Shown piece after piece: positions 8,981 to 20,920 of a DNA stretch of 64,000 bases (positions are counted from its first letter, which is position 1; each line of letters begins with the position of its first letter). The position numbers were made by a program, and so were the translations under genes. This stretch comes from Prorocentrum cordatum (taxonomy: Eukaryota; Sar; Dinophyceae; Prorocentrales; Prorocentraceae), in contig CAUYUJ010016905.1 in NCBI GenBank assembly GCA_963575745.1, positions 108,501 to 172,500 of the forward strand. The letters run 5' to 3'. The notes beneath the pieces were generated by a model, which was not told the origin of the DNA, searched no databases, and saw only the letters and a program-made list of their open reading frames with translations.

Positions 8981-9320
8981 ACTGGTGGCGATACGCGAAA
9001 CGTCAAACATTTCTCACCATACCACACCACGCCAGTTCTCGGTCGCAAGACGCAAGGTCCTCGTCTGATGATCTTCCTTTTCGCACTCCTCGACTCTTCC
9101 CCTCCACCTCCTCCCCACCCTTTTCTCCTCACCCTCCTTCGACTGAGAGCATCATCAACGCAATCTCCGGCTCCGTCTCTACATCTCCCCGAACATAATT
9201 ACGTTAGAATCCACGCGCGCTCCGCGCGAGCTCAGATATGGCACCCCGACCCTCACAGGGGGACACTCTGGGCCAATGCCTTTCGTTGCCACATTCATAT
9301 TCGCACAGGCGTTTTAAGGT
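8981..9320. other. Unique spacer, no gene seen
   Basis: Pyrimidine-rich stretch (9080-9190, TTCCCCTCCACCTCC type) with no recognisable coding potential. Confidence 0.4.
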
Positions 9321-10300
9321 CATGCCCAAGAGGCAACACAGCTCCACGTTCTCGCGATGGCATGCCCAGATGTATGCTGCCCTCTTAAAGTGGTCTGGGC
9401 AGCAGTGGCCAAGCAACAACAAATCACGCAGAAACTGTCGATTCCCATGCGGGATCTTTAATTATTAGGCGAGTGCTGCCCTCTGAAAGAGGTCCGGGCT
9501 GCAGTTGCCGAGAAACGGATGCCATGCAAAATCTGCTGACTCGACATGACGGACGTCTGCTAACCTCTTAAATGAACCCGGCTGCACTGTCCAAGAAAGT
9601 GAGATGAAGCAGAAACTGAGGATCCCAAAACAGGACATGTCTTACAAAATTACTACACAGTTGCAGCGATCCTCCGCAAATTTGCTGGGCACACTGAAAC
9701 CAAAAAGTTCAATCCGCTCCTTCCGGGAAGAGCGCGGCGCAGGTGCAAACAAGTCAACTGGCAGGTGTAGTTAAAGGTCCCACGCCTGCTGTCAAACGCC
9801 TCCGCACCTTGTCTCCAGAAAGTTACTGTGCACATCAGAAGGCTCGCGCACGGTCCGAGCACTCTGCTGGCTGCACATAGGGCCTAGAGCTCTCTTCCAG
9901 GCGGAGGAGCAGGAGGAAGATCAAGAGCAGGAGGACGATAACGGAGAGGAGCACGTAAGAGAACGAGATCCATAGGACTGTCTTCTGTGTTGGGGGGCGC
10001 TCTTTTTCGACGCCTGCGCTAGGGCCCGCGAGGCCGTCTTGGGGGCAACACCTTGCCGTTTCGGGAGCCCTCGTGGCTAACGTAAGACGCCCAAGTCGTT
10101 CATGGACCTGGTGCGATCCCTATTTGGGGAACATTTCCTATGTAAGTAGCTGAACAAGAAGAATATTGCTCGGAATTTCTTTGTTTGACTTTGCATTCCT
10201 TTGCACTGCTTTGCATTGCTTGGCGTTGCATCGCATTGCTTGGCATTGGTTTGCTTTGCATTGGCTTGCGTTGCTCTGCCTTGCTTGTGGCCGGGCCTGG
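9321..10300. repeat. Dispersed repeat A, copy 1
   Basis: This roughly 970-bp unit is repeated at 13356-14320 with high visible identity. Shared landmarks are AGAGGCAACAC, TTCCCATGCGGGATCTTTAA, TTCCGGGAAGAG, GGAGGAAGATCAAGAGCAGG and TTGCTCGGAATT. Its first half holds three diverged sub-repeats that pair a CTGCCCTCT(T/G)AAA motif with a CCGGGCTGCA motif. It ends in a pyrimidine-rich GCATTGCTTT(G) repeat (10185-10285). No coding frame persists in both copies, so it is a non-coding interspersed repeat of unknown class. Confidence 0.82.
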
Positions 10301-11649
10301 GACGAAGGGGGACGGAGGGGGAGCTGGAGGCGGAGGAAGGCGAAGCAGGCCTGTGAGGCGCGTGCAAGATCCGCCGGCTTAAAACGCAGGACTAGCCGAC
10401 TTAAAACGTAGGATGCGGCGCACACGGGCGGGAACCTACAAAATCCAGGACGCAGGGCGCAGGACGCGCGAATCCGCCGGAGAACGACTACCCAATCCCT
10501 GAGGGGCGGTGTGGGCTGGCTGGAGACGGAAACAAACAGAAAAGCCTGGGAACAATGTGCCTACCGTGCTCCCGCTCTGCTTCAATTCGCTGCGGCTCGC
10601 GAACAGGCGGAGAACCGCAGAGCGGTGCGACAGCAGCCGCAGGCTGAATACGCCGCACGATGAAAATGTCCTCTGCGCCACGCGCTGAGGCAGACAGATT
10701 GTGGCGACCTGGCCCCACGCGGTATACACCTGGCTACAACGGCAACCCATCGGAGTGTCGTGGGTTTCCGAAGTCGCCAAACTCACTGGGAGGGCCAGGC
10801 AGCGGGAGAATGAGAGCACCTGGGCCACAGAACGAGCACGCAAGGTTTACAAGTTCTTTCAGATCCCACCAGCCTTCTGGGCATAGGTGATCTAACGAGA
10901 TGATTCCTGTCTCTTCCAAAACCCCTCAACCCTTCGGGGAGTGGTGCCCTTCCCCCCACTCCCTGGGTTTTTCCAAGGGTTCGCGACGTGTTAGGGGGTC
11001 CTTTTTCGCACAAGATGGCTCCTAGAGGGCCAACGATGCGGCAAGATGGCCCCCAAGATGGCTCAAGATAGCCGAAGATGGTTCAAGATGGCTTCCGACA
11101 TGCCTCCAAGAGGCCCCAAGAGCCCAAGAGGACCACAAGACGGCTCCAAGTGCACTCGGAGCCCTCTCAAGACTTCCCCAAGAGGCCAAACTCCTTTAAA
11201 ACCTAAGACAACCAATGGTTGCTACTTCCTCGCCTTCTCGTGTCCGATGCGGCTTTGAGTCCTCAAGATGGCCCTAAGATAAGATTGCCCAAGAGAGTCC
11301 CAAGAGAGGCCCAAGAAGCCCCCAAAGCCGGCCCCAAGACCGCACAAGAGCGTCCAACGAGGGCCTTTAAGAAGGCCCCAGGAAGCGAATTTTAAGGGCT
11401 CCTGCTGGAGACCTGAATCCGTCGACCCCCGCTGGCCGGGGGTGAAAAGGCGTGTGAGATGCTTGGCTGTCCCCCTCACCCTTTCTCAGACGAAGCCAAA
11501 ACGAGGGCAACATCGGATGATGATCGGAGGTGGGGGGGTGAGATCGCAATGAAACGGAGACCCCCCACCGGGAAATCGGTTTCGGTTTCGTGTTCGTGTC
11601 GTGCGTGCGGGCGGGGCGACGCTGCGCGTGATCCTCCTGTAGCTAGGCC
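10301..11649. repeat. Spacer followed by degenerate AAGATGGC / CCCAAGAGGCC repeats
   Basis: 10301-11000 holds no supported gene. From about 11010 to 11400 the sequence is a loose array of AAGATGGCTC, AAGATGGCCCC and CCAAGAGGCCC words. The same family reappears at 12700-13230, 15250-15440, 17140-17720 and 19070-19530. 11400-11649 is unique. Confidence 0.55.
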
Positions 11650-11664
11650 GAAATAGGAGCGAAA

Positions 11665-12275
11665 ATCCGTGTGCCCGTCCGCCGGTGGCCGGTTGGGCCG
11701 GGCGAGGTCTCGGGTGTCCCGGGTGTCCGTGTGCCCGTCTGCTTGTGGCCGGTTGGGCCGGGCGGTGTCCCGGGGTGTCCCGGGTGTCCGTGTGCCCGTC
11801 CGCTGGTGGCCAGTCGGGCCGGGCGGTGTCCCGGGTGTCCCGGGTGTCACGGGCGTCCTGGCGCTAACGCATGTCGCTAATTTCATAATTCATTTGTTTC
11901 GGCGCCCGCGGCGGGCTTTCTTATCCAATCCAGCTTATCTTATCCAATCCACCTTGTCCAAACCAATCCATCTTATCTTATCCAACCCATCTTGTCCCAT
12001 GTAATCTTATCCCATCAGTCCAATCCATCCAACCCAATCCATCAATTCATTTGTTTCTGCGCCTGCGGCGGGCCAATCCAACCCATCTTATCTTATCCAA
12101 TCCATTTCTTCTTACCCAACCATCTTATCTTATCCAATCCATATCATCCCATCCAATTCAATCCACCCAACCCAATCCATCAATTCATTTTTGTCGGCGC
12201 CTGCGCCGGTGGCCGGGAGGTGTCCCAGTTGGGCCGGGCGGTGTCCCGGGTGTCCCGGGTGTCCCGGGCGAAAGA
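11665..12275. repeat. Minisatellite and ATCCA-rich repeats
   Basis: At 11665-11860 a roughly 65-bp unit (GTGTGCCCGTC...GGTGGCCGGTTGGGCCGGG...GTCCCGGGTGTC) repeats three times, with a partial fourth at 12200-12270. Between them (11915-12195) lies a CCAATCCATCTTATCTTATC-type repeat interrupted by two copies of CAATTCATTTGTTTCGGCGCC-like sequence. Confidence 0.75.
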
Positions 12276-12690
12276 GAGGGAGAGAGGGCGAGAGAGAGAG
12301 AGGGCGAGAGAGAGAGAGAGAAAGACACAGAGAGTGAGAGAGAGAGAGAGACAGAGAGACAGAGAGAAAGAGAGAGATGAGAGATCAAGGTGACAGGCTG
12401 GAGGTCAGTCAGGGTGGGCATTTGATCTCAATCCCCCCCAACCTCCTCATCGCCCGCAGGGCGGTCGTATAGGTAGATCGAACATCTCTGAGGTCTGGCG
12501 GCTCTGGAGGATGTCTCGCGCGCCGCGGTCTTCTCAGAGCGTTCCGGAACGCTCCCCTTTCCCCTCCCCTGGGGTCTGACATCAGGGCTCGTCGGCGGAC
12601 CCCCAGAGACCCCAGAGCTTCGAAATCTGGCCTCCGCGGCCTCAAAGACGTGCCACGACGGTCCCTAATCGCGGAACGATTGGCCCTTGA
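12276..12690. repeat. (GA)n microsatellite and spacer
   Basis: 12276-12385 is GAGAGAGA with AGAGACAG variants. 12390-12690 is unique and shows no gene. Confidence 0.7.
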
Positions 12691-13355
12691 CGATTACGAT
12701 GGCTCCACGAAGCCCCAAGACGTTTTCGAGACGCCCCCATAGCCTTTCCAAGAGGGCCCCGAGAGGCAAAAATCAATGGTTTTCCTAAGGCTTTTCCAAG
12801 TTTCTGGGGTTATCGTCTTCTCGAGCTTCCGACGCTCCAAGACGGCCCAACAGGCCCCGTTGACCGCCCCCAAACTGCCCAAGAGGCCCCTGCGAGGGCC
12901 CCAGGACTGCCTAAGAGGGTTCCAAAACGGCCCAAAGAGGGACCCCAAACGGCCAAAGATCGCCCCAAGAGGGTCCCAAGAGAGGCAATGAGGGAGAACA
13001 TGAACCGAACATCCGATCTTTCCCCCCCAAGACGCTCTTCAAAGGCGCCAAGAAGCCCCCAAGCGGCCCAAAAGAGGCCCCCAATCAGCCCCAAGAGGCC
13101 CCCAAACGGGCCCCAAGACGCTTCAAACCTGCCTCCAAGAGGCTCAGCCAGACCCTCAAACAGCGTCCAAAACGCCTACAAGAGTCCCCCGATAGTGCCC
13201 AAGAAGCCCAGGACGCCGCAACCGTGGACCTCCCACCTCTTCTGGGGGTCGGTGGAATGGCGCAAGCCTCTTGAATAAAGGATCCCCCTTCTTGTGATCT
13301 TTGCCCTTCAAGATGGCACTAAGAGGCCTTCAGGGCTCCCGAGAAGCATGCAAAT
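12691..13355. repeat. CCCAAGAGGCCC-type degenerate repeat array
   Basis: Loose tandem words CCAAGAGGCCCC, AAACGGCCC and CCCCAAGA occur throughout. They generate short Pro/Arg-rich open frames with no domain. Same family as at 11.0 kb and 17.2 kb. Confidence 0.55.
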
Positions 13356-14320
13356 GATGCGCAAGAGGCAACACCGCTCCACGTTCTCGCGACGGCATGA
13401 CCACATGCATGCTGCCCTATGAAATTAGTCTGGCCAGCAGTGGCCAAGCAAAAACAAATCAAGCAGAAACTGTCGATTCCCATGCGGGATCTTTAATTAC
13501 TAGGCGCGTGCTGCCCTCTGAAAGGGGTCCGGGCTGCAATTGCCAAGAAACGAACGCCATGCACCATCTGCTTACTCGACGTGCCGGACGTGCTACCCTC
13601 TAAAAGAAACCCGGGCTGCACTGTCCAAGAAGCTGGCATAAAGCAGAAACTGAGGATCCCCAAGCAGGTCATTTCTTACAAAGTTACTACAAAGTTGCAG
13701 CGATCCTCCGCAGATTTGCTGGGCACTCTGAAATCCAAAAGTTCAATCTGCTCCTTCCGGGAAGAGTGCGGCGCAGCTGCAAACAAGTCAACTAGCAGGT
13801 GTAGTTAAAGGTCCCACGCCTGCAGTCAAAAGCCTTCGCACCTTGTCGCGAGCAAGCTACTGTGCACATCAGAAGGCTCGCGCAAGGTCCGAGCACTCTG
13901 CTGGCTGCACCTAGAGCCTAGAGTTCTCTTCCAGGCGGAGGAGAAGGAGGAAGATCAAGAGCAGGAGGACGATAACGGAGAGGAGTACGTAAGAGAACGA
14001 GATCAATGGGATTGTTCTCTGCGTTGGGAGGCGCTCTTTTTCGACGCCTCTGCTTACGGATCCTTTCCTTCAGTATCCCCCGAGGTGGCACGCACGGGCC
14101 CGCGAGGCCGTCCTGGGGGGGGGAGCATCTTGGGCCGCTTCGGGAGCCTTCGGGGCCAGCGTTAGACGCCCAACTCGTTCATGAACCTGGTGCGGTCCCA
14201 ATTCGGGGGAAACTTCCCACGCCAGTAGCTCAACAAGAAAAGCATTGCTCGGAATTGCTTTGCTTTACTTTGTATTTCTTTCCACTGCTTTGCATTGCAT
14301 GACGTTGCATCGCATTGCTT
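13356..14320. repeat. Dispersed repeat A, copy 2
   Basis: Second copy of the unit at 9321-10300, direct orientation, about 4.03 kb downstream. It differs by point changes and by a short insertion near 14045-14095. It runs into a longer GCATTGCTTGG pentamer/decamer array than copy 1. Confidence 0.82.
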
Positions 14321-15135
14321 GGCGTTGTTTTGCTTCGCATTCCTTTTCATGGGTTTGCGCCTTGCTTGGTGTTGCCTTGCTTTGCTATGTTTGGTATCGG
14401 CCTGCTTTGCTTTGCAGTGCTTGGCATTGCCCGGCATTGCTTGGCATTGCTTTGCTTTGCGTTGCCTGGCATTGCTTCATATTGCTTGGTATTGCATGGT
14501 ATTGCTTGGTATTGCTTGACATCGCTTGGCATTGTTTGGCATCGCTTGGTATTGCTTGGCAACGGAACACCCACGGCATCCCAAGAAACCTGGGCACCAA
14601 GGCAACTGGGCAACCAAACCTACTGGGCAACCAGGCAATTGGGCAACCGGGGGCAAGCGGCCATCTGGGCAACTGGACAATCCTCAGGGCCCCGCAAGCC
14701 CGGACACGCTAGACCAAAACATCCAACATCCCTCGAAAACATTTTTCCAGACGGCGGCACGAAACAAAAGCTGCACTGCAACACTTCCGGAATAAACTCG
14801 GAGACAAGCTTTAAAGTACGCAAGACACCCTAGACCTGGACAGGGACAAAGACTCGAATCCTGCAGAGCAGCAGCAAAAACCTGCACTGGCAAAGGGTGT
14901 CATTTCCCCGACTTGCCAATGTCCTGGTCAGTCGGTGTCCTGGTCTCTGGGGGCCTGGGCAACCCGGCAACAGGACAACACGGGCTCCCCGGGCACCCAG
15001 ACAGTCGGAAAAGTGGGCACCTCGGCAACTGGGCAACGAGGCAACCGGACAACTCGGCAACCGAGCAACGGGACAACCCGAGGAAGGTCGAGCAACCGGA
15101 CAACCGGGCAACCCGAGAAAGGCCAGCTAGCGCAG
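14240..15135. repeat. GCATTGCTTGG pentamer array and GGGCAACTGGGCAACC repeats
   Basis: 14240-14570 is a TTGCTTGGCATTG pentamer/decamer array continuing out of repeat A copy 2. 14570-14690 and 14930-15130 carry GGGCAACC/GGCAACTG words. The frames it opens (Ala/Leu/Cys-rich) are repeat artefacts. Confidence 0.65.
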
Positions 15136-16203
15136 GACTCGCACCCACCGTATCTTCAAAACGAGAAAGAACTCTTCGGCAAGCCGAATTGGGAAAAACT
15201 CATGGCGTGCTCCACGAATAAAACAAGATTTGCTGTCTGTCTTCGGAGCATCCTAGGTGGCCCACGAGGTGCCAGAGATCGCCCCAAGACCGTCCTCGAT
15301 GCACCCCCCCATAAAGACCCCAAAAGAGCCCCACCAAAAACACGCCGCGAACCGAGAGCCCTTCATCTCCATCCAAAGATGGCCCCTGAAAGCTCCACAG
15401 CAGGCCCCGAGAGACCCCCAAGAAACTCACATCCCAGGAACTCGCAGTCCCCCATGTTTCCACTGCACCCTTCACCCACAACCCATGCAGTGCGGCGGGA
15501 TTGTTCGAAGGCTACTAGATATAACAAGCAAGTGCGCAAGACGAGGAGGATGAGGATGAGCTTGAGGACAACATGTTGGAGGGCGAGGATACGGAGGAGG
15601 ATGAAGTCGACGGAAAAGCAGGAGGAGGAAAAGGATGCAAAGGACGAGGAGTCAATATAGGAGGAGAAGGACGACGACGACGACGATGAGAACGTGGAAG
15701 GCAAGGCAGAGGATAAAACAAAATACGCTGATGACGAGGAAGAGGACGACGACGAGGGGGAAACGTTGGCGACCGGGGGGGAAGATGAGGCGGTGGAGGA
15801 GGAGGACGAGGGGGACGAGGATATGAACGAAGAGGACGGGGTTTGGTTGGGCAACCTTGGAAACAGTCCTGACTACTGCGGGGTGTCGCAGGTTACCTGG
15901 CAGTCCAGATGGCCCAGTGGATGGATCAAGAGGAGCAAGACGAGGAAGAGGATACTGATGACGAAGAGAACAAGTATGAGGACAAGACGACGAGGAGCAC
16001 GCATTGCTGTTCATTGCGCGTGCTACGTGTGCGTTATGTATGCTGCGCTTCTGTGCTGCACGGACACTACTTACGTCAAAGGGCAGGTTGTCATCGATGC
16101 GCCTCCCACTCGCATTTTTCAGAACTCACAGCCTTGCTGCAATCGACGCTGTACTGCTCCAAAGCCAGCGCAAGGGGGCCGCCGACAGAAAGGTGTACCC
16201 ATG
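15136..16203. repeat. Spacer with AGATGGCCCC words and a GAGGA-rich block
   Basis: 15250-15440 carries scattered CCAAGACC/CCAAAGATGGCCCC words. 15540-15830 is an AGGAGGA/GACGACGA-rich block encoding Glu/Asp/Lys low complexity. No gene is supported. Confidence 0.5.
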
Positions 16204-17982
16204 TGTACTGCATCGGTGCGCCATCCGCTCAGCCGCAGCCTGGCTGCTGCTAGTCGACGCCTCCTGTTTCACGTCGCCGCTGTTAAACATGTGTGCGTGT
16301 GTGCGTGTGTGTGTGTGTGTGTGTCTGTGTGTGCGTGTGTTTGTGCGCGTATACAAACTAGACTTCGCTCGGACGTCCAGTCCCCGTGCATGTTTCGGCT
16401 TCGTGCGCTTCTGTTTCGCAAGATGATCATAGATGCTCCTCGATGGTCCTCGCCGAGGACTAAAACGCACACGTCCGAGCAACGCCAAGTACAAACGTGA
16501 TGTGCTCTTCCGGGCCGTCCACCTGGCCGGTGGCGCCAGCCGCACGGCACGCGCTCCCTGCCGCCGCCCCGTGCTGCCTGTATAATCGGGCTGCCGGCGT
16601 CGTTGGCTTGCCCTTCGCGCTCAATTTTTCTGCACGCGTAACGTGACTACCTACCATACCACCCCAACCCAACCCGAAGACCCAAATTCCGAGGCGGGGA
16701 GGGCACTCCTCCCCGAAGACCCATTTGTTTTGTTCAATTTTCCCCGACACCCCCCCCCACTGGGAACAGAGGGTGTTTGGGGCCTTCGGGTTGGGTTGGG
16801 ATGGTTTGGTGGGTAATTTTAACGCCCTTCGGTTGCCCCCAACTGGAACAGGCTAAGTGGTAATCAGCTTCGCAAAATCCGCTAGCGCCCACACTTCGAA
16901 TGTATGAGCTCGTTGTCTTCACACGTGCACCTTATCGGTACTGGCCATGTCTCAGCATGCGTATCATAAGTGGGCTCGAGTGTGGTGTTGGTTTTTGTCA
17001 GCTGCACAAGCAGTTCCACGAATATGTAGCACTGGAATTTGGCCGCCTTAATCCCACCAGCCCTCTGGGCGGAGGTGGTATAACGAGTGTGCTTCTCTCT
17101 TCCAACCTTCGGGGAAAAGTACCCTCCCCGCAGTCAGAGCGCCCAAGATGGCTCCGAGAGGGCCACCGATGATCCAAAATGGCCTCCAAGATGGCTCAAA
17201 GTAGCCAAGGACGGTTCAAGATGACGTCCGACATGCCTCCTAGAGGCCCCAACACGAACACAAGACGGGTTCAAGTGCTCTCGGAGCCCCCTCAGGATTT
17301 TCCCGAGAGGCCCAAATGCGTCAAACACCTGAGGAACATCAGTGACGCTTGCCTTCTCGTCTTTTCGCTTCCGATGAGGTTTTCGGGCATCAAGATGGCC
17401 CCGAGATGGCCAAAGAGAGCCCCAGAGGGGCCCAAGACCCCCCAAACGGCCCCAGGACCGCCCAAAAGCGCGCCAACGCGCCACCAAAGGCGATATTCAT
17501 GGCCACAGGGGGGGAGGCAAATCGAGGACCACCCCTCTTTTGATCGACCCCTGCCAAGATGGCCCCAAGAGGCCCTCCGGGACTCCCAAGAGGCCCCCAA
17601 GAGGGTTCCGAGAGAGCCCCAAGACCTTCCAAAAGAGCCCCAAGAGGACCTTCAGACCCACCAACTAAGCCCCGAAAAGGCCGCGAGAGAACCCCAAGAG
17701 GATCGTAAGAGGGCCTCCAGAAGACCCCAAGACGGCTGCCAGAGGCTTCGTCGTCGTCGTGGTCGTCGTCGTCTTCCTTTTTCTTCTCCTCCTCCTCCTC
17801 CTCCTCCTCCTCCTCCTCTTCGTTTTTGTTGTCTTCCTCCTCGCCCTCCTCTTCCTCCTCCTCGTCCTCCTCCTCGACCTCGTTCTCGGCCTCGTCCTCC
17901 TCGTCCTGCTCTTCTTCCTCCTCCTCCTGCTCCTCCTCCTCCTCCTCCTCCTCCTCATCATCATCATCACCACCATCATCTG
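16204..17982. repeat. 1.78-kb tandem duplication, copy 1
   Basis: Begins at TGTACTGCATCGGTGCGCC and ends after a (CCT)n/(CAT)n tract. It contains a (GT)n tract (16290-16345), a GGCCGTCCACCTGGCCGGTG block, the AAGATGGCTCCGAGAGGGCC array and a trinucleotide tail from about 17745. The same order recurs from 17983. No open frame is conserved in both copies as a recognisable protein. Confidence 0.85.
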
Positions 17983-19529
17983 TACTGCATCGGTGCGCCA
18001 TCCGCTCAGCCGCAGCCTGGCTGCTGCTAATCGACGCCTCCTGTCCCACGTCGCCGCTGTTAAACATGTGTGCGTGTGTGCGTGTGTGCGTGCGGTGTGT
18101 GTGTGTGTATGTGTGTGTGTGTGTCTGTGTGTGTGTCCGGGTGCGCGTGTGTGTATACGTAAACTCGGCATCACTCCGACGTCCATTCCCCGTGCATGTT
18201 TCGGTTTCGTGCGCTTCTGTTTCGCAAGATGATCATGGATGTTCCTTGATGGTCCTCGCCGAAGACCAAAACGCACACGTCCGAGCAACGCCAAATACAA
18301 ACGTGATGTGCTCTTCCGGGCCGTCCACCTGGCCGGTGGCGCCAGCCGCACGGCACGCGCTGCCTGCCGCCGTCCCGTGCTGCCCGCATAATCGGGTTGC
18401 CGGCGTCGTGGGCTTGCCCTTCGTGCGCAATTTTTCTGCGCGCGTAACGTGACGACCTACCAAACCACCCCAACCCAACCCGACGATCCGAATTCCGAAG
18501 CGGGGCGGGGACTCTTCCCCGAAGACCCATTTGTGTTTGTTCAATTTTCCCGACGCCCCCCCACTGGGAATAGAGGGTGTTTGGGGCCTTCGGGTTGGGT
18601 TGGGATGAATTGGTGGGTGGTGGTGACGCCCTTCGGTTGCCCCCAACTGGCACAGGCGAAGGCACATAAGAAAACTGGCACAAGCTAAGTGGTAATCAGG
18701 TTCGCAAAATCCGCTAGGTCCCTCGCTGAATTGAACTAACCAGCCAAAGTAAAAAGGGTGTGTGTGTGTTGTGGGTACCTACGTGTTCCACAGGTGCGCT
18801 TCGAATGTATGAGCTCGTTGGTTTCACACGTGCGCCTTATCGGTACTGGCCATGTCTCAGCATGCATCTGATAAGTGGGCTCGAGTGTGGTTTGAGTTTT
18901 GTTTCAGCCACAAAAGCGGTTCCATGAGTATGTAGCATTGGATTTTGCCCGCCTGCATCCGAAGTGGTATAACGAGTTTGTTGCTTCTCTCTCCCAACCT
19001 TCGGGGAAAAATACCCCCCCGCCTCCCTGAGGATTCTTGGGTGGGTTTCGTCGTGAGCGGTCAGAGCGCCCAAGATGGCTCCGAGAGGGCCCCCGATGAT
19101 CCAAAATGGCCTCCAAGATGGCTCAAAACAGCCGAAGATGGATCATGCTGACGTCCGACATGCCTCCTAGAGGCCCAAGACGAAAACAAGACGGCTTCAA
19201 GTGCTTTCGGAACCCCCTCAGGATTTTCCCGAGAGGCCCAAATGCCTCAAACACCTGAGGAACATCAGTGACGCGTGCCTTCTCGCCTTTTCGTTTCCGA
19301 TGAGGTTTTCGGGCATCAAGATGGCCCCAAGATGGCCAAAGTGAGCCCCAGAGGGGCCCGAGAGACCCCCCAAACGGCCCCAAGACCGCCCAAAAGCGCC
19401 CCAAGCCGCCACCAAAAGCGATATTCATGGCCACCAAGAAACCCCGAAAGGGTTCCGAGAGAGCCCCGAGACTTCCCAAAAGAGCCCCAAGAGGACGTCA
19501 AGACCCACCAATTTAGCCCCGAAGAGGCC
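17983..19529. repeat. 1.78-kb tandem duplication, copy 2 (left part, interrupted by E2)
   Basis: Repeats copy 1 in order, with one extra 80-bp segment around 18716-18795 containing (GT)n. The (GT)n tract is at 18070-18155. The copy breaks at CCGAAGAGGCC (19519-19529), where E2 is inserted, and resumes at 26022. Confidence 0.85.
19519..19529. repeat. Target-site duplication, left copy (E2)
   Basis: CCGAAGAGGCC, identical to 26011-26021. Extending left to 14 bp gives one mismatch (GCC versus GCT). Confidence 0.85.
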
Positions 19530-19567
19530 TTGATTCTTTCCTGGCTAAGCCAAATATGTACACCGCA

Positions 19568-19825
19568 TCACTTGAATAGCTTCTTCGCTACCTGCTGCCT
19601 GGCCCACTTACTGCGGCCTGGAGGTTCCCCCTTGGCCACCTTCTTAAGCATTCTCTCGCCGTAGTCACTCAGCGAGCCACGGCATTCGTGCTTCAAGTTT
19701 CTAACGGCGGGCGCCGGCATGAAACCGCAGCACAAACAAACTGTGCTGTCCCACGCCTTGCAAAAGCCAAGTTTGTGGGATTCGTGTAACTTGTGCCCAC
19801 TGACAATGGGCGCTCTCGGAATCAT
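19568..19825 (-). pseudogene. E2 C-terminal zinc finger
   Basis: GHKLHESHKLGFCKAW, TVCLCCGFMPAPAVRNL and KHECRG make a His/Cys cluster followed by a basic tail ending KKLFK before TGA. E3 has an equivalent C-terminal motif (RYLCWSCGATAEKHL), so it is a family feature, possibly for nucleic-acid binding. Confidence 0.65.
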
Positions 19826-20057
19826 GGCAGCCCCATTGAAAAGCCCAGGGTGGCAGGGCGTCTTCAGACACTGCTTCGCCAGAGAACGCGGAGCCGAGTC
19901 TCCACAGACTTACAATGGACTCTCGATCGCAATCCGTCCTCTGGCGCGTGGGCCGTTAGATCGAGCTGCGTCATATACTCTCGCAGCTGCTGCCACACAT
20001 CCTTTCCTCGCGGAACCCTATACCCATCCACCTCTATGCTAGTAAGCAGAGGCTGGC

Positions 20058-20900
20058 CTAGATGGTGGCGGATTGATATGCTAGTGCCTGTGCAAAGGAA
20101 CGACTGTCCCTCTCGCGCTGTGGCGCTTGAAGATGGTCCACCCACGAGCTGGCGATGCTGTCTGCAACTTCGTTGATCAAGAAATGGAACCGGTCTGCCC
20201 CAGCAGCTGACACCCTCTTTCCATCGCGGTGGTTCTCGACCTTCAATAACGCCAGCCCCCTCTCTGGGCGCTGCCGTTACAGATCGCGCAACTGGTGACA
20301 TGCGTCGAGGTGCGACTCTGGATCGATACCAGCCCTGATCTTGGCCAGATTATTGACAAGATACGATGAATCTGTCACAGAATAAGCAGAGGCACCAGGA
20401 AAGCCCGCACGTGCGAACTCTAGCAGGCACAGGGCCTCTCCCCTATTCACCGACTGCCTCTCGCCAGTGACACTCCCGAAGCCTGCAGCACGGGTGCGAA
20501 GCCCATCGACTGTGTAGCAACCCTCACTACCCAGGTCTCCCATGATAACCCACGACCAAGTTACTCTGCGCAAAACTGGATCCTGCGGGCCCTTCCCTCC
20601 GGTGGCATCACCATCTCCAGAAACGAACCCGTCGACAACCGCCTTGCCGAGCTCACCTCGCGGCCCGCGGAAGTCAGTTACCTCGGGTGGAGGGGGGGCA
20701 CAGCCGTCCAGGACTTGGGCAACAGCCCGCGGATCCAGAAGCTAGAACTGTTCTCCGCGTCAGCTAAAGCATGGTGAACAACGAAGTTTGAAACCTGGCA
20801 GACATCTGCGTTTTTCGGACATCCCCAGGCCCTATGAATATCCGATGCAAAAAAACATCTCCGCAACTTCTGCAGGTTGCTGCCCTCCGGAAGATTACAC
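20058..20900 (-). pseudogene. E2 Cys/His motif and RNase H domain (fragmented)
   Basis: Near 20866 SDIHRAWGCPKNADVC fits the H-x4-C half of a zf-RVT motif. The RNase H follows in pieces: NRGEALCLLEFARAG supplies the Glu strand, SVTDSSYLVNNLAKI the second Asp, then in another frame (20246-20058) KVENHRDGKRV supplies the His and NEVADSIAS the last Asp. RNase H would degrade element RNA during cDNA synthesis. At least two frameshifts interrupt it. Confidence 0.7.
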
Positions 20901-20920
20901 TATTGCGTTCTACTGCGGGT

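Noticed and set aside
11050-11100. Plus-strand GGCTCAAG words as spliced leaders
   Set aside because: They belong to the AAGATGGCTCAAG array, lack CCGTAGCC upstream, and no coding sequence follows.
16290-18160. Cys/Val-rich frames over (GT)n tracts
   Set aside because: GTGTGC repeats encode VCVC. The tracts differ in length between the two duplicate copies and break the frame.
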